DNA from: Siphonodentalium dalli
Taxonomy: Eukaryota > Mollusca > Scaphopoda > Gadilida > Siphonodentaliidae
Length of the DNA: 64,000 nucleotides
NCBI GenBank assembly: GCA_032622095.1
Contig: CP136064.1
Location: 137,659,954 to 137,723,953, forward strand
Reading direction: 5' to 3'
Under the pieces are notes generated by a model. It ran no database searches, had not been told where the DNA came from, and was given only the letters and a program-made list of their open reading frames with translations. Positions 31,540 to 43,394 of this stretch are shown in pieces (the first letter of the stretch is position 1; each line of letters opens with the position of its first letter). The position numbers and the translations under genes are program-made.

Positions 31540-34140
31540 GTGTATGTCCATCAACAATTTCCTTTGGTGCGGGCTACAGGTCGTACATTTGGTCTGATCT
31601 TTAGGAAATTTGTCAAGAATGTTGACATGTAGATGGGAATGAGTCATTTTGGGGTCATTCGCGAGCAGCAATCCTGGATTTCAAAATGCAATCCGTTAGC
31701 ATGGGCTACAGGCCGGAATAAATCAATTGGCGCGGTCCACAGTTCGTACTGTTTGTCTGATAATCATGAAATTTGTCATGGATATTAATAATGACATGTA
31801 CATGTAGATAGGAATGTGTCATTTTGGGGTCGTTCGGCCGAAAAAACATGGCCGCCAGCAGCCATCTTGAATTTTACTCTTTGCATGACTAAATCCTTTG
31901 GCACATGCTACAGGTCCTTAGTTTGGTCAGATCATTATGAAATTTGTCATGAATGTTGAAATGCACATGAAGATGGGAATGAGTCATTTTGGGATCATTT
32001 GGCCAAAAAACATGACCACTGGCAGCCATCTTTGATTTCAAAATTAAATCGATTGGCGCGGTCTACGGGTCGTACTTTTCGTCTAATTATCATGAAATTT
32101 GTCATGGATGTTAATAATGACAGGCTGATTAGAACGAGTCATTTTGGGGTAGTTCGGCCAAAAAACATGGCCGTCATGAGCATCTTGGATTTTACTCTTT
32201 GCATGACTAAATCCTTTGGCGCGAGATACAAGTCGGAGCTTTGTTCGGATCTGCATAAAATTTGTCATGGCTGTTGACCTTGACATGTAAATGGGAACGA
32301 GACCTTTTGGTGTCATTTGGCCAAAAAACATGGCCGCCAGCAGCCATCTTGGATTTTACTCTTTGCATGACTAAATCCTTTGGCACAGGCTACATGTCCT
32401 TTCTTTGGTCAGATCATTATGAAATTTGTCGTGAATGTTGACATTGACATGTAGATGGGAGAGAGTCATTTTTGGGTCATTTGGCCAAAAAACATGGCTG
32501 CTGGCAGCCATCTTTGATTTCAAAATTAAATCGATTGGCGTGGTCTACATGTCGTACTGTTCGTCTGATTATCATGAAATTTGTCATGGATGTTAATAAT
32601 GACAGGCTGATGGGAATGAGTCATTTTGGGGTAGTTCGACCAAAAAACATGGCCGTCATGAGCATCTTGGATTTTACTCTTTGCATGACTAAATCCTTCG
32701 GCACAGGCTCTAGGTTGTACCTTTGGGCAGATCATTATGATATTTCTCATGGCCATTGACATGTACAATGTAGATGGGAATGAGTCAATTTGGGGTTATT
32801 TGGTCAAAAAACATGGCCGCTGGCAGCCATCTTTTATTTAAAAAGTAAATCGATTGGCGCGGTCTACAGGTTGTACTGTTCGTCTGATTATCATGAAAAT
32901 TGTCATGGATGTTAATAATGACAGGCAGATGGGAACGAGTAGTTTTGGGGTAGTTTGGCCAAAAAAATATGGCCGTCATGAGCATCTTGGATTTTACTCT
33001 TTGCATGACTAAATCCTTTGGCACAGGCTCTAGGTTGTACCTTTGGGCAGATCATTATGATATTTCTCATGGCCATTGACATGTACAATGTAGATGGGAA
33101 TGAGTCAATTTGGGGTTATTTGGTCAAAAAACATGGCCGCTGGCAGCCATCTTTTATTTAAAAAGTAAATCGATTGGCGCGGTCTACAGGTTGTACTGTT
33201 CGTCTGATTATCATGAAATTTGTCATGGATGTTAATAATGACAGGCAGATGGGAACGAGTAATTTTGGGGTAGTTTGGCAAAAAAATATGGCCGTCATGA
33301 GCATCTTGGATTTTACTCTTTGCATGACTAAATCCTTTGGCGCGGGCTACAGGTCGTAGCTTTGGTCGGATCTTCATGAAATTTGCCATGGCTGTTGACC
33401 TTGACATGTAAATAGGAACGAGTCCTTTTGGGGTCATTCGGCCAAAAAAACATGGCCGCCAGCAGCCATCTTGGATTTTACTCTTTGCATGACTAAATCC
33501 TTTGGCACAGGCTACAGGTCCTTACTTTGGTCAGATCATTATGATATTTGTCATGAATGTTGACATTGACATGTAGATGAGAATGAATCATTTTGGGGTC
33601 ATTTGGTCAAAAAACATGACCGCTGGCAGCCATCTTTGATTTCAAAATAAAATCCATTAGCACGGGCTACAGGTCGTATCTTTTGTTGAATCATTATTAA
33701 ATTTGTCAGGGATGTTAAAATTGACATGTAGATGGGAAACGAGTAATTTTGGGTTTGTTCGGCCAAAAACATGGACGCCAGCAGCCATCTTGGATCATAC
33801 TCTTTGCATGACTAAATTCTTTGTCAAGGGCTACAAGTCGAATATTTGGTCCAATCATCATGAGATTTGTCATGGATGTTAACAATTACATGTAGATGGG
33901 AAAAGATTCATTTTGAATTCAACCAAGAAACCTGGTCGCCAGCAGCCATCTTGTACTTTACTCTTTACACGACTAAATCCTTTGACACGGGCTACAGGTT
34001 GTATCTTTTGTCGGATCATCATGAAATTTGTGAACGATGTTAACAATGACATGTAAATAGGAAGGAGTCTTTTTTGGGTCATTTGGCAAAAAAACGATGG
34101 CTGTCGCGGCCATCTTGGATTTTAATCTTTGCATAACTAG
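31540..34140. repeat. Satellite-like array, about 16 copies of a ~160-bp unit
   Basis: The ATCATGAAATTTGTCATGG block recurs at roughly 160-bp steps from about 31766 to 34018. Each unit also has GGCCAAAAAACATGGCCGCC, CATCTTGGATTTTACTCTTT and AATCC(T/A)TTGGC. Alternating variants (CAAAATTAAATCGATTGG versus TTTGCATGACTAAATCC) make a ~310-320-bp dimer in the middle. 32690-32995 and 33005-33310 are nearly identical, a recent dimer duplication. Reading frames of up to 110 aa on both strands follow the repeat and are not genes. Confidence 0.93.
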
Positions 34141-34828
34141 GCCTTTCAAATTTCCATATTCCTAATCGCTCCATTAACTGTAACACATGAAATTATTCCC
34201 TTTTCACGTTGAGCTACAGTGTCATTGACACTTTCATAATTACATTTCAGTCAATTCATATTTTCAGCTACATATACATGTATACCTGTATGTAAACCAA
34301 TTTCATCATTAAAGAAATTGCAAATTCATCGTTGATTCCATCATCTCAACATTTCATTAAAGTGAGACTTTATGTTCACACATCGATTCATTCAGGCAAC
34401 ATTTTTTTTCCATTTCTACACTGGTCATTGCATTGGTCGTCTTCAATGGAGATAATCTATAATTATATATGTATATCATCGTTAACTATTAAAGTGATAT
34501 TTCTCTTTCACCCAATCGATATTGCATTAAAATGACGCTTCATATTCATTACACTTCATTCAATAATTTCTGTTTCTACATCACTTATTGCATTGATTGC
34601 CTTCATGTAAGGTAAGCTATGTCCGACTCAAATATTAAAGTGACGCATCATATTCACTACACTTCATTCAATAATGTTTTTTTCTACATAGTTTACATGT
34701 ATTGCATTGATTGCCTGCAGCTAATGTAATCTATGTCCGACTCAAATAATACAATTATTGAAGGCATTCCATTTCCATCAATTAATTCTAAGGAAACTTC
34801 TGCTGTGATATATATATGTATATATACA
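34141..34828. repeat. AT-rich sequence with weak internal repeats
   Basis: Blocks such as TTAAAGTGA(C/T), CATATTCA(T/C)TACACTTCA and TTGCATTGATTGCCT recur two to four times without fixed period. Non-coding. Confidence 0.45.
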
Positions 34829-34830
34829 TA

Positions 34831-35381
34831 CAGGGTACTACATGTGCTACACCACTCGCAGAAATGTCTGTGTCGTCACACTAAAATACCATGTTAAAAC
34901 TTGAATTGATATATTCGTCATCGTATATAGTCACAAATAGCCGGGTTACTACCGTAGTACCTGACATTGCCCATCTAGTGAACTATTCAAACCCAACAGG
35001 CCTCGTTGATTTCGCTGTGGGATGATGGTTCACTTCCACCCTCAAGCTACTTATGCAATTTCATGGCATACATGTAATTCTGTTCTGGCGTGCAGGGGTA
35101 GATATGCTTGAGGCCGCACCACAGTTCAATTCACACCAGGTTCTCAGCTATTATTATCTTATGTTCGAACTTTACTCATATGTTTGGACTGATCATAACC
35201 ATGATTTTAATGCTGGGTTTGAATAGTTCACTAGATGGGCAATGTCCGTTAGTACGGTAGTAACCCGGCTATTGGTGACTATATACGATTACGAATATAA
35301 TATATCAATCCAAGTTATAGCATGGTATTTGTGTGACGACACATACATTTCTCCGAGTGGTGTAGCAAATGTAGTACCCTG
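34831..35381. mobile_element. Tc1/mariner-like palindromic element (TA target) with nested MITE
   Basis: The ends CAGGGTACTACA and TGTAGTACCCTG are flanked by TA (34829-34830 and 35382-35383). The TIRs are ~165 bp (34831-34998 paired with 35215-35381) and contain CACTAGATGGGCAATGTC-like and ATAGCCGGGTTACTACCGTA blocks. The centre (about 35000-35150) is the hairpin MITE also present at 12359-12533. There is no transposase. The TA duplication and long TIRs fit a mariner-superfamily MITE; the superfamily is inferred. Confidence 0.8.
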
Positions 35382-35383
35382 TA

Positions 35384-35961
35384 CTGAACATCCTATAAGT
35401 ATTGTAACATTGAACTTAATGATCAACTCGGTGGTTGCTCCATTACGTGTCACGTACGGTCATATTAACTAACTAACTAAGAAATATATTCCCTGCATTG
35501 TTTATTCTTATAAGGTTCCCTTTTGTACTGGTGCAATATGATCTCTATGGGTGTTAGCCAGAGTAGAGATTCATGGCATGATCTACAATTGAAGGTAAAT
35601 ATTACTCATTTACATGAATTTCTACAAAAAATATATTTATGACCCAATAGGGTGGGGGTAATTTCAATTATCTATACTAGAAATGCGTTCCTATAAAACT
35701 GGAGGCCTGTGATGGTAAGTTGGTAACACTCTACTCCGTTGTCATATAAAGTGACGTGGTCACAGGTGGGGGTGTAAATATTTCAAATTTTACATTTCAA
35801 GTCTCAAACATTGGAAATTTGAAATTTTTACACCACATATTGTTGAAAGAAATTGCTCTCAATATTTGATTTTCCAACCAATTAATTAGTGGGGAGGGGG
35901 GTGTCAAATTTCAAGGTGAATACCACCCTCAACAGAGGCCATCGACTGTCCTGGCCATTTT
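35384..35961. other. Non-coding; contains a GTTCATGGCAT-type module
   Basis: At 35553-35584 GTTAGCC..AGTAGAGATTCATGGCATGATCTA resembles one arm of the 77-bp palindrome at 54877-54953 and a piece of family A at 60219-60254. I see nothing coding. If the BEN pseudogene had upstream exons they are not recognisable here. Confidence 0.45.
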
Positions 35962-36838
35962 ATGTTAATAGGAAGAATAAAATATCAAATATGTTGCAGC
36001 AAATATTTTCCGCTTGCTCTGTTGGCGAAGAGGACCAGGTCGGATGTGTATAGTCCCACTCCCACAATCCAAATTCGCGAAATCAATGACCAGATACAAA
36101 GTTGTCCCAATATAGAAGTGCCTGATATACTTCCTGATGTACATGACAACAATCAAACTTGTCCCGACATAGAAATGCCTAATATACATTTCAACAATCA
36201 AACTGGCCCCGTGGCTGAAAATGGAAATGCTGCCAATTCACTCCTTCAACAAATAAATTCAAAACTGGATCAAACTATTAAAAGGGCAAAAAGAAAATAC
36301 TGAAAAACTCCGGGTACTAGAGGCAATTGTAATAAAACAGAAATCATCTAACAAGCCAAATACAGAGCAACCAAGATCAAGTACTAGTATACGTGATACA
36401 TATAATATGCAAATACCAACACCTGTCACAGCTACTACCATGTGTACTCATGTTATTCCAGTTTATGCCCACAAGTCGTCACCCTTTCCTGAACCATACA
36501 TAACAGTTATAGCTGACGACATGATTTCCTTAGGATCATTCGATACAAATGCAGACATTAAAATACACATTACAACTTACAATAAGATATTACAAGGTTC
36601 AAAACATCCACAATATTTTATGTACAAACTTTTAGATTTTTATTTTACCAAGGAAGAATTATCAACATCAAACATGACAGGCAAAACCAAAACCCCAAGA
36701 AACCAGACACAACTGCAAACACACAAACAGAAAACAAAAAAAAGACTAAAGCAATCATAAGCCATACAAAGTTACAGTTCCCACATTTTCAAAACAAATA
36801 TTCTGACACACACATAATAGGACTCATCAACAGCAAAT
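35962..36838 (+). pseudogene. BEN-domain protein pseudogene
   Basis: Three reading frames join collinearly through two single-position frameshifts, one near 36300 (after KRAKRKY, where the next frame opens EKLRVLEAIVIKQK) and one near 36690 (after GKTKT). In order they encode a Thr/Asp/Asn-rich linker, a short coiled-coil (LLQQINSKLDQTIKRAKRK), then a region with YFMYKLLDFYFTKEELSTSN and, in the last frame, AIISHTKLQFPHF..THIIGLINSK, which has the spacing and hydrophobic pattern of a BEN domain (DNA or chromatin binding). The frame ends at a stop near 36836-36838. BEN genes are found in animals and in some viruses and mobile elements; the origin here is unknown. If the breaks are assembly errors it could be a real gene. 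Confidence 0.6.
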
Positions 36839-36924
36839 GGTAGAAAAACCCACACCTAAATAGACAAAGATGATTTCAGTGTTCTAATCTACTAGATACA
36901 ATAACTCTTGACTAATACTAATAA

Positions 36925-37425
36925 TTCAAGTTTTATTTTTCTTATGATATGGGGAAAATTAGTTAATGTAGAATGTGTTTAAAAAAAGACTAAATTGTTT
37001 TTGCTGCATTCATTAGGCATGCTGCACTACAAACAACATTTGACTTTTTCTTTAAATTAATGAGTATACATTTTCTTATCCCTTTCATGATGGGAGCTGC
37101 GCTGGTGCAGCATTACATATCATGTTCCAGCGCATTCTCTTGTACATGCGAGTCTCCCTATGGGAAACTCGCATATATCATTAAAACGGCACCAGCACAG
37201 CTCAGTCATGAAAGGGTGGAGAAAATGTATACTTATTTGTTTAAAGCAAATCTTGGACGAAATAAATTAATAGTCTGTTATTTGTAGCACACCATGCCTA
37301 ATGGTCATGTAATGTAACTGAAATGCAGCAAAGAATTAGTCTTGTTTAAACCCATGCTACATGAACTACTTTTTCCCCATATCATCAGGTGATATCATAA
37401 CAAAAATAAAACTTGAATGTTTAGT
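36925..37425. mobile_element. ~500-bp snap-back (palindromic) element
   Basis: ATTCAAGTTTTATTTTT at the left pairs with AAAAATAAAACTTGAAT at the right. The arms extend inward through GATATGGGGAAAA/TTTTCCCCATATC, GCATTCATTAGGCATG and CCCTTTCATGA/TCATGAAAGGG, reaching a central mini-hairpin, GCGAGTCTCCC paired with GGGAAACTCGC (37148-37172). The arms are imperfect (indels up to ~25 bp), so it is old. It lies ~90 bp downstream of the BEN pseudogene. No transposase; target duplication not resolved. Confidence 0.75.
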
Positions 37426-38333
37426 ATATCTTTATATATGAGAGAATGCATTGGTATAGAGTTTCTGAAAAATTACAGGAAGCTCCAGTCATGAAAGGGT
37501 TTTAATTGAAGTTCCTCAAGGTATTCAAAGTTCAACATCCATTACTAATATTTACACTCAGCCGAGTGAACTGCAGATTAAGTTCCTATTTCAAACATTA
37601 TTCTCGTAGCAAGTTATGTCACACAAAAAAATGGAACATAAGGTGACTTTAGTGCAGCCATTGTTGAAATATTTAATGAGGAAAAATGCAATTTCTCACA
37701 GCTGATCACGATTAACAGTGTGTATAGTTGATGCTGTGTGGAAAGAATGATTTCAACTTGCAGAATCAGATCGCACCCATAGCGAACACCTTAATGCACT
37801 TTATAGGCAAGGATGTCCTTCAAGGTGGGTATGCTCTTAAAAAAAAGTGCCATAAACAGCTAGAAAATTAAAATATAGATATATTTTATTCTTATACACA
37901 ATTACACTATTCTGTAAATAGTTTATATGCTTTGATATTTACGCAATATTTATGATTGGTATAAGAACATGGTCTGTCTATATTTTAATATTCTTTCTGT
38001 TTATGGTGGTTTTAACAGGTGTAACTATTTTAACAGCAAGCCACCACGAAGGCCATTCACGCCTTTAACCCTTGCTATCTTTGTCATGTTTTAACTGGAC
38101 TAATAAGATTTGTGTCCCCACCATACCAATGATTTTTTTAACTGGTAGACTGGAACCTGGATCAATCTTCTACATTTGTTCACATTACACTGCACAATTT
38201 TGACACAGCCTCTTTAATAATAAACACCTCAAATAATAAGTTTAATAAGTTCTCCCGATAATACCCTGATGAATAAAATATATGAACATATTTTGGGAAT
38301 CACTCTAATTACCCCAAAGGCTAAAAACTTCTG
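37426..38333. other. Non-coding; one shared repeat
   Basis: 37945-38037 matches 31168-31265. Otherwise no coding or repeat signal. Confidence 0.45.
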
Positions 38334-38431
38334 AATGTCACTTGATTGGAAAATTTTGTCAGAATGCCAGTTGATGGAAATCAATCAACAGGCATTCTGA
38401 CAAAAATTTCCAATCAAGTGATATTGACATT
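38334..38431. mobile_element. ~98-bp palindrome (mini fold-back)
   Basis: AATGTCACTTGATTGGAAAA then TTTTGTCAGAATGCC pairs with GGCATTCTGACAAAAATTTC then CAATCAAGTGATATTGACATT around a short centre. The arms are ~45 bp with few mismatches and one 2-nt insertion. Likely a MITE remnant or a snap-back produced by repair. Confidence 0.8.
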
Positions 38432-38574
38432 TTTTTTATATCTTGAATGTTGACATAAGAGATACAGATTATTTATTATATGAAGTGGAGGGGGTCTTAT
38501 TTTTTATTTGAGGTGGTTATTATTTCTAAGCTGGTAATATTTTTTCTATTAATTGACACTCAATTTTCCTAAAC

Positions 38575-38800
38575 AGGGTTCCTACTGGCTCCAGTCTGAT
38601 TGGGTTAGCTGATCCGTGGAGTAGGGGGGTATCAAATTATGAGAAATATTAAGATTAATATCTAATAATTTATTTGATGATAGGGTTCCTACTTGCTCCA
38701 GTCTGGTTGGGTTTGTTTATCAGTGGAGCATGGAGGTTGTTGTGGGATTTAATATGAAAAGCTGAGAAATATTAACATTTTGAATAATTTATTTCATAGC
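38575..38800. repeat. Two-copy direct repeat, period 107
   Basis: AGGGTTCCTACT(G/T)GCTCCAG starts at 38575 and 38682. Each copy ends in a GAGAAATATTAA..AATAATTTATTT block. Confidence 0.8.
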
Positions 38801-39696
38801 TAAATGATAGCTTGACAGATCTATGCAACAAGCTTAAAATAATTACTCACTATTACATGAAGTTAAAAATAAACACAGCAAGGCATATTTAATTTTAAAC
38901 ATTAATTACAATCCAATTAATTTTAAAGACTCAAGCATACTAGTACATAACTAAAGTTTACTACTTTACCTTAAATTCATTACAAATTCAGTTAATAGAT
39001 TTTATTTAATAGAAAATAAGGCCCTGATAAAATCATGGGGACATAGGCTATTGAATCCTTTGGGTAGAATCACGGTAATAAAATCTCCTATACTGCCAAA
39101 AATAACCCATCTCTTTCAGTCTCTTCCTAACTCGACATCATCATTTTTTTTTAATTTAAAAACGATTCTGTTTAACTTTGTTTGGTGAGGAAAACGAGAC
39201 AGAGTTAAGAAAACCCAACTCTGCCAAAAAATCGAAACAGGGCGCCTGAAAATTGTTGATGCCGAAGCTTTCAACTCATCTATGAAAATAACGCGAATCC
39301 GCCGAATTATACCGAAACGGCCGAAATGGCACCCCCTTGTATATTTACCAATAGACGAAGATCCCCTCTTTATTCCACACCCATTGACGTGAGGTACATG
39401 TATTCAACGGAATCCCAGCCATTGAATACATAGTAGTGTATACCTCTAGTGGAATACAAGCCGGAACTAGTCTTGTTGACGTTATCGCCAAGAAAGATGA
39501 CGTACATTACGTCGATCATCCGCTTCCGGTGATCCCCCCATAATTACTGGCTATTTGTCAGACTTAAATCACAATAAAGGTGGCTATAGTAACAATGGAT
39601 ATGACATTCATGGATTGAACTTATCTGACTGAACGGTGTAGAATAAATACAGAACACAACTTGCATCATAATCTCGAATCTGTTATCGAACTCGTT
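38801..39696. other. No gene seen
   Basis: AT-rich, then a more GC-balanced part (39180-39690) with an AATAAA near 39644 that has a retroelement-tail feel, but no second LTR or motif supports this. Confidence 0.35.
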
Positions 39697-40865
39697 GCAG
39701 ATGACCGGCAGATAATATGTTCATATCAGAACCTCCCCCGCGTATGACCGGAGGATAATATGAGAACTTCCCTCGCGTATGACCGGCGAATAATATGAAC
39801 CTCCACCGCGTATGACCGGCAGATAATATGTTCATATGAGAACCTCCCCCGCGTATGACTGGCAGATAATATGAGAACCTCCACCGCATATGAATGGCGG
39901 ACACATAAGTTTTTAAGTCTATAAACACTATTTGATTTGAATATTCTTTTGAATAGTCTTACCATTGACATATTCATTCGTTCAAACCAGTTGATCTATT
40001 TTGTAACTTGGCTTTTAGTCGCTGGGCTCCGGCATCTGGGCTTTTAGTCACAACTGAAATAAAAATAAGTGAGAATATCATGGAGCGAATTTCTGCAACA
40101 ATTTCACCGCCTGGTGGACCCATTTGGAAAAAAATGCATTCCCTGTGTCTAATTCTACATTTTGATATACTATACGCCCCATTATATTGAATATACTGGC
40201 TGAAATCGATCCTGTATAATTGTAAACATCGAGTCTATTTTTAGCTGTTTTATCGGTGCGTGTTCGCCATTACAATATTCGCTCTAAAACAGCCATATTG
40301 TAGCTAAAAACGAACGCACAGTACTCCACTGCGTTATTTGATACCTAAAACTTGTTGTTTGCTAGTGTATTCATCGAGAAATCTAAATTCTAAACATTAA
40401 TGTCGAACGCAGTTTTTCGTGTTTGTGGCATTTTATGTTAGGTCAGTTGTCGACCGGATAATGTAACTTCCGGTGTCCGGCCAGTGGCGGTGTTAATATG
40501 TGTGGATAGGGCGAATGTGGACCTTTCGTTAGACACCAAAAGCAGCCCTCTATGCGCTGTATTCCTCGAGCTATCGGCCGTCCCACGCAATTTGAAAATC
40601 CTGTCCCGCAGATTGTCATGCTATCCCAAATTCCACCCCATGTTAGGTCAGTTGTCGATCAAATAATGCAACTTCTGGTGTTTGGTTAGTGGCGGGGTTA
40701 ATATGTTTGGATAGGGCGAACGTGTGCCTTTCGTTAGACACCAAAATGAGCCCCCTACGCCCTGTATTCCTCGAGATATCGGCCGTCCCACGCAATTTGA
40801 AATTCTGTCCCGCAGATTGTCGTTTTGTCCCATATCCCATCCCATCCCGCAGATTGTCATGTCCC
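39697..40865 (-). mobile_element. Half copy of the fold-back element
   Basis: Collinear with the right arm of 20988-23853. It starts inside the tandem-repeat zone (ATGACCGGCAGATAATATG), runs through the unique zone, and ends at the terminal GATTGTCATGTCCC (about 40851-40864). One arm is missing, so the 5' break lies in the higher-order repeat. The CCTGGTGGACCCATTTGG block at 40110-40130 is present here and in the left arm but deleted from the right arm of the full copy. Confidence 0.9.
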
Positions 40866-40889
40866 CAGAAATATATCTATATTCTCTTC

Positions 40890-41268
40890 CAGTGATACTT
40901 CGCTACTTACATGTAGCAGGGTTGCTATGCCTGGTCGGGTTATTAACCCTGCGAAGCACCCTATTTCTTTCAGCAGAGAACCTGCGACAATAAAAAAGAA
41001 AATGTTCTGCTGTTTCTTCGGTACCACATATACATAACGGATTATCTCTCAAGTGATTGCTGTGAAGATCATGATTTATTATCTATTTGAATGTCAATTA
41101 TACAATGCACAGCGATTGTTATTTATGAACGAAGTATCTGATATATGTAACATCACCACCAATATACTTCTACATGGTTCTAATGAACTATCTCATTCTC
41201 AGGAAGATAACATAACGATTTTCCGAGAAGTTCAGAAGTACATTATTCGAACAAAAAGATTTAAATAA
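40890..41268 (+). pseudogene. LINE C-terminal fragment
   Basis: The frame ending at 41268 reads LFECQLYNAQRLLFMNEVSD, matching the C-terminal HFL(S/F)ECQLY motif of the minus-strand LINE at 16838-17080. The CxxC half upstream is broken by frameshift. Only the last ~70 residues are readable. Confidence 0.7.
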
Positions 41269-42705
41269 ATCTTAACCACAAACCAAGGACTTCCGCTTGA
41301 ACCACGCACATGCATAGCATCTATCATCTAACAGTTATCAAATCGACTCATATCGTCAAAAATGTGATTTGATCAATGTGTTTCGAGCGTACAAGTCGAG
41401 TTCCGGACTTGATCGAACAGACCCGAAAAATGGCCGACATGCTTCGCGGGTCGTTCGCCTGATCGAGTAAATGGCTCGTGTCGTGTGCCATATTCTTCCT
41501 TGAGGCAACCTCTCCCATTACAGGCATCGCGGAAATTTCGACGGGATAGCTTTATTTGGTAGATTTTCGACTAGTCGGGTTATGGCTATTCTACCGTAAT
41601 CGGAAGAATAGCTATATGCGGGGTTAGCTCGTCGGCCTATATTTATATATGCGGTGGTGATACTGATGTTCGAAAGAGCATTTCAGATATGGAAGTGTGG
41701 ACGTCGATACATAAATACACTGAGATGTGGTTGTCCTGACGGACACACATTAAGTAAGAAGAAGTAAGATGAATGCTGGCTTTTTTTTGGGTCATGATGG
41801 CATGTAAATCATACCGCACTCATGTCGGGCAACAATTACGATCAAAATGTTGACATGAGCGCAATTAGTCTGTGAACCGGGCCATTCTAAAACAGAGCAA
41901 TCTGATTATCTATAAGTCAGGTTTACGGACTAGTGCGAAGTGTGATAAACTTGTACATATTGTTTAATAGTATGTGTTATTAATATTAATATGTATGTTA
42001 CTGTTAGTTCGAATTGATATATACTCAGTCCATTATCGTACCCCGAAATGCCGTCAGACAAATATTACCAATTTATATTAATGAAGTAATTGTTCTGACA
42101 TGCGACATTTATATAGCGTTTTCGCGACTAAAATGTCCCGAATCATTCGGGATACCATGAATTATCGGTTGTCGGTCGGTTCGTTTATATTTTATATTTA
42201 CGCGTCGGTACAAATTATTTGAAATGTATTATGCTGCGTACATGCAATGGTTATTCTGAGCTACCAAATTAATTTGTTACAAAGTGGCTATTTTAGCATA
42301 GGCATGGAATAGTATGCTATTAGAAATGAGAAACAAAATTATCATTATACCAGGCCACCATGAGTCCTATTTATTGTAGAGAAATGTTCAGAAATAAGTT
42401 CAACAAATGACATAAGGTAGAAATGTTGGCCAACTTGGGAGGGGTTCTGTTCTGTACTTAAAATCTATGCTTAGCCATTATAGGTGTCATTCAAATGGCT
42501 TCTTCGTAAAATTTGTCACTGAATTTGGTTTGGTTTGCAGACACACATCGCTTAATTTTACCCATATGATATGGACTTTACCATTTTCAACACAGAAACA
42601 AACCACGACAGAGAGAATGTCATTAAATAAGCTTCTTCTACCTGATATGTTAGAGCTGAGAAATATTTGAAATAGAAAAACAGTTATCGTAGCAATTTCA
42701 AAATA
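41269..42705. other. No gene seen
   Basis: Non-coding. TAGATTTTCGACTAG at 41560-41574 also occurs at 20496-20510, just left of the 5' LTR. No other repeats recognised; the frame at 42467-42670 is not coding-like. Confidence 0.4.
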
Positions 42706-43373
42706 TCATATATATTTTGAGACTTCCGTATATGTGTGTATATATATCCTTTATAGACACGAAAACGGCTAGACCGATTGAGCCCAAACTTCCTATCAAA
42801 GGGTAAAAACCACGGGAAGTGTCATCGCACCATTCGCGAGCCCGTACGACCACTCCTTCACAGTTCAACTGCTACAGCAATGGCGATTGATGGGTTAATC
42901 GCGTGATAATTAATGAGCGTTTGTATCTGGGGCGTCGCTATTAAAAAGATGTTTATCTACTTTAGTGAAAATATACGGCATTTTACCGTCTCGGAAACTG
43001 TGGATATCAAGACGACATTTCGTACTTAGGGGTTCCTAGGGACGGGGGAGATTTTCGTCGGGTCAGTTTGTCCGCCCGAGGTGACATTGACCTTGAAACG
43101 GGTACACACAAATGACCTTGGGCGATATCTCGGTAGTAAGCGGTGACATCGATGTGAAATTTGTTATGTATGGTCAACTCGGGATGGGAAATATTTTTGT
43201 CCGGTTATTTTGTCCACCCAACATGACCTTGACACGGGTACCCGCAAATGACCTTGGGCGATATTTCGGGCATCAGCGGTGGCAGCGACGTACGGGGTTA
43301 CCTTGAAAAACAAAAATTAATGGATCGACCAAAGCCTTGGGACCAATCCCGCCAACGCGGGCTAATCTGCTAG
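42706..43373 (+). mobile_element. Non-autonomous Helitron-like element
   Basis: The 3' end has a GC-rich hairpin CCCGCCAACGCGGG (43348-43361), then CTAATCTG, then CTAG (43370-43373) followed by T, as Helitrons require (CTRR inserted before T). A 5' TC at 42706 preceded by A fits insertion between A and T. The interior has GACACGAAAACGGCTAGACC followed by GATTGAGCCCAAACTT, a style common in invertebrate Helitrons. No Rep/helicase ORF in 668 bp. The 5' end is less certain than the 3' end. Confidence 0.72.
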
Positions 43374-43394
43374 TTAAAAATAAAAAGGTGATTC

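Noticed and set aside
31999-33437. Reading frames of 60-110 aa with related text on both strands
   Set aside because: They follow the 160-bp satellite period and appear on both strands in register with the units, so they are repeat artefacts.
31540-34140. CRISPR-like array
   Set aside because: The ~160-bp units are contiguous with no unique spacers, in a eukaryotic context.
37060-37287. 75-aa frame downstream of the BEN pseudogene
   Set aside because: It lies inside the snap-back element and reads across the palindrome apex; no support as an exon.
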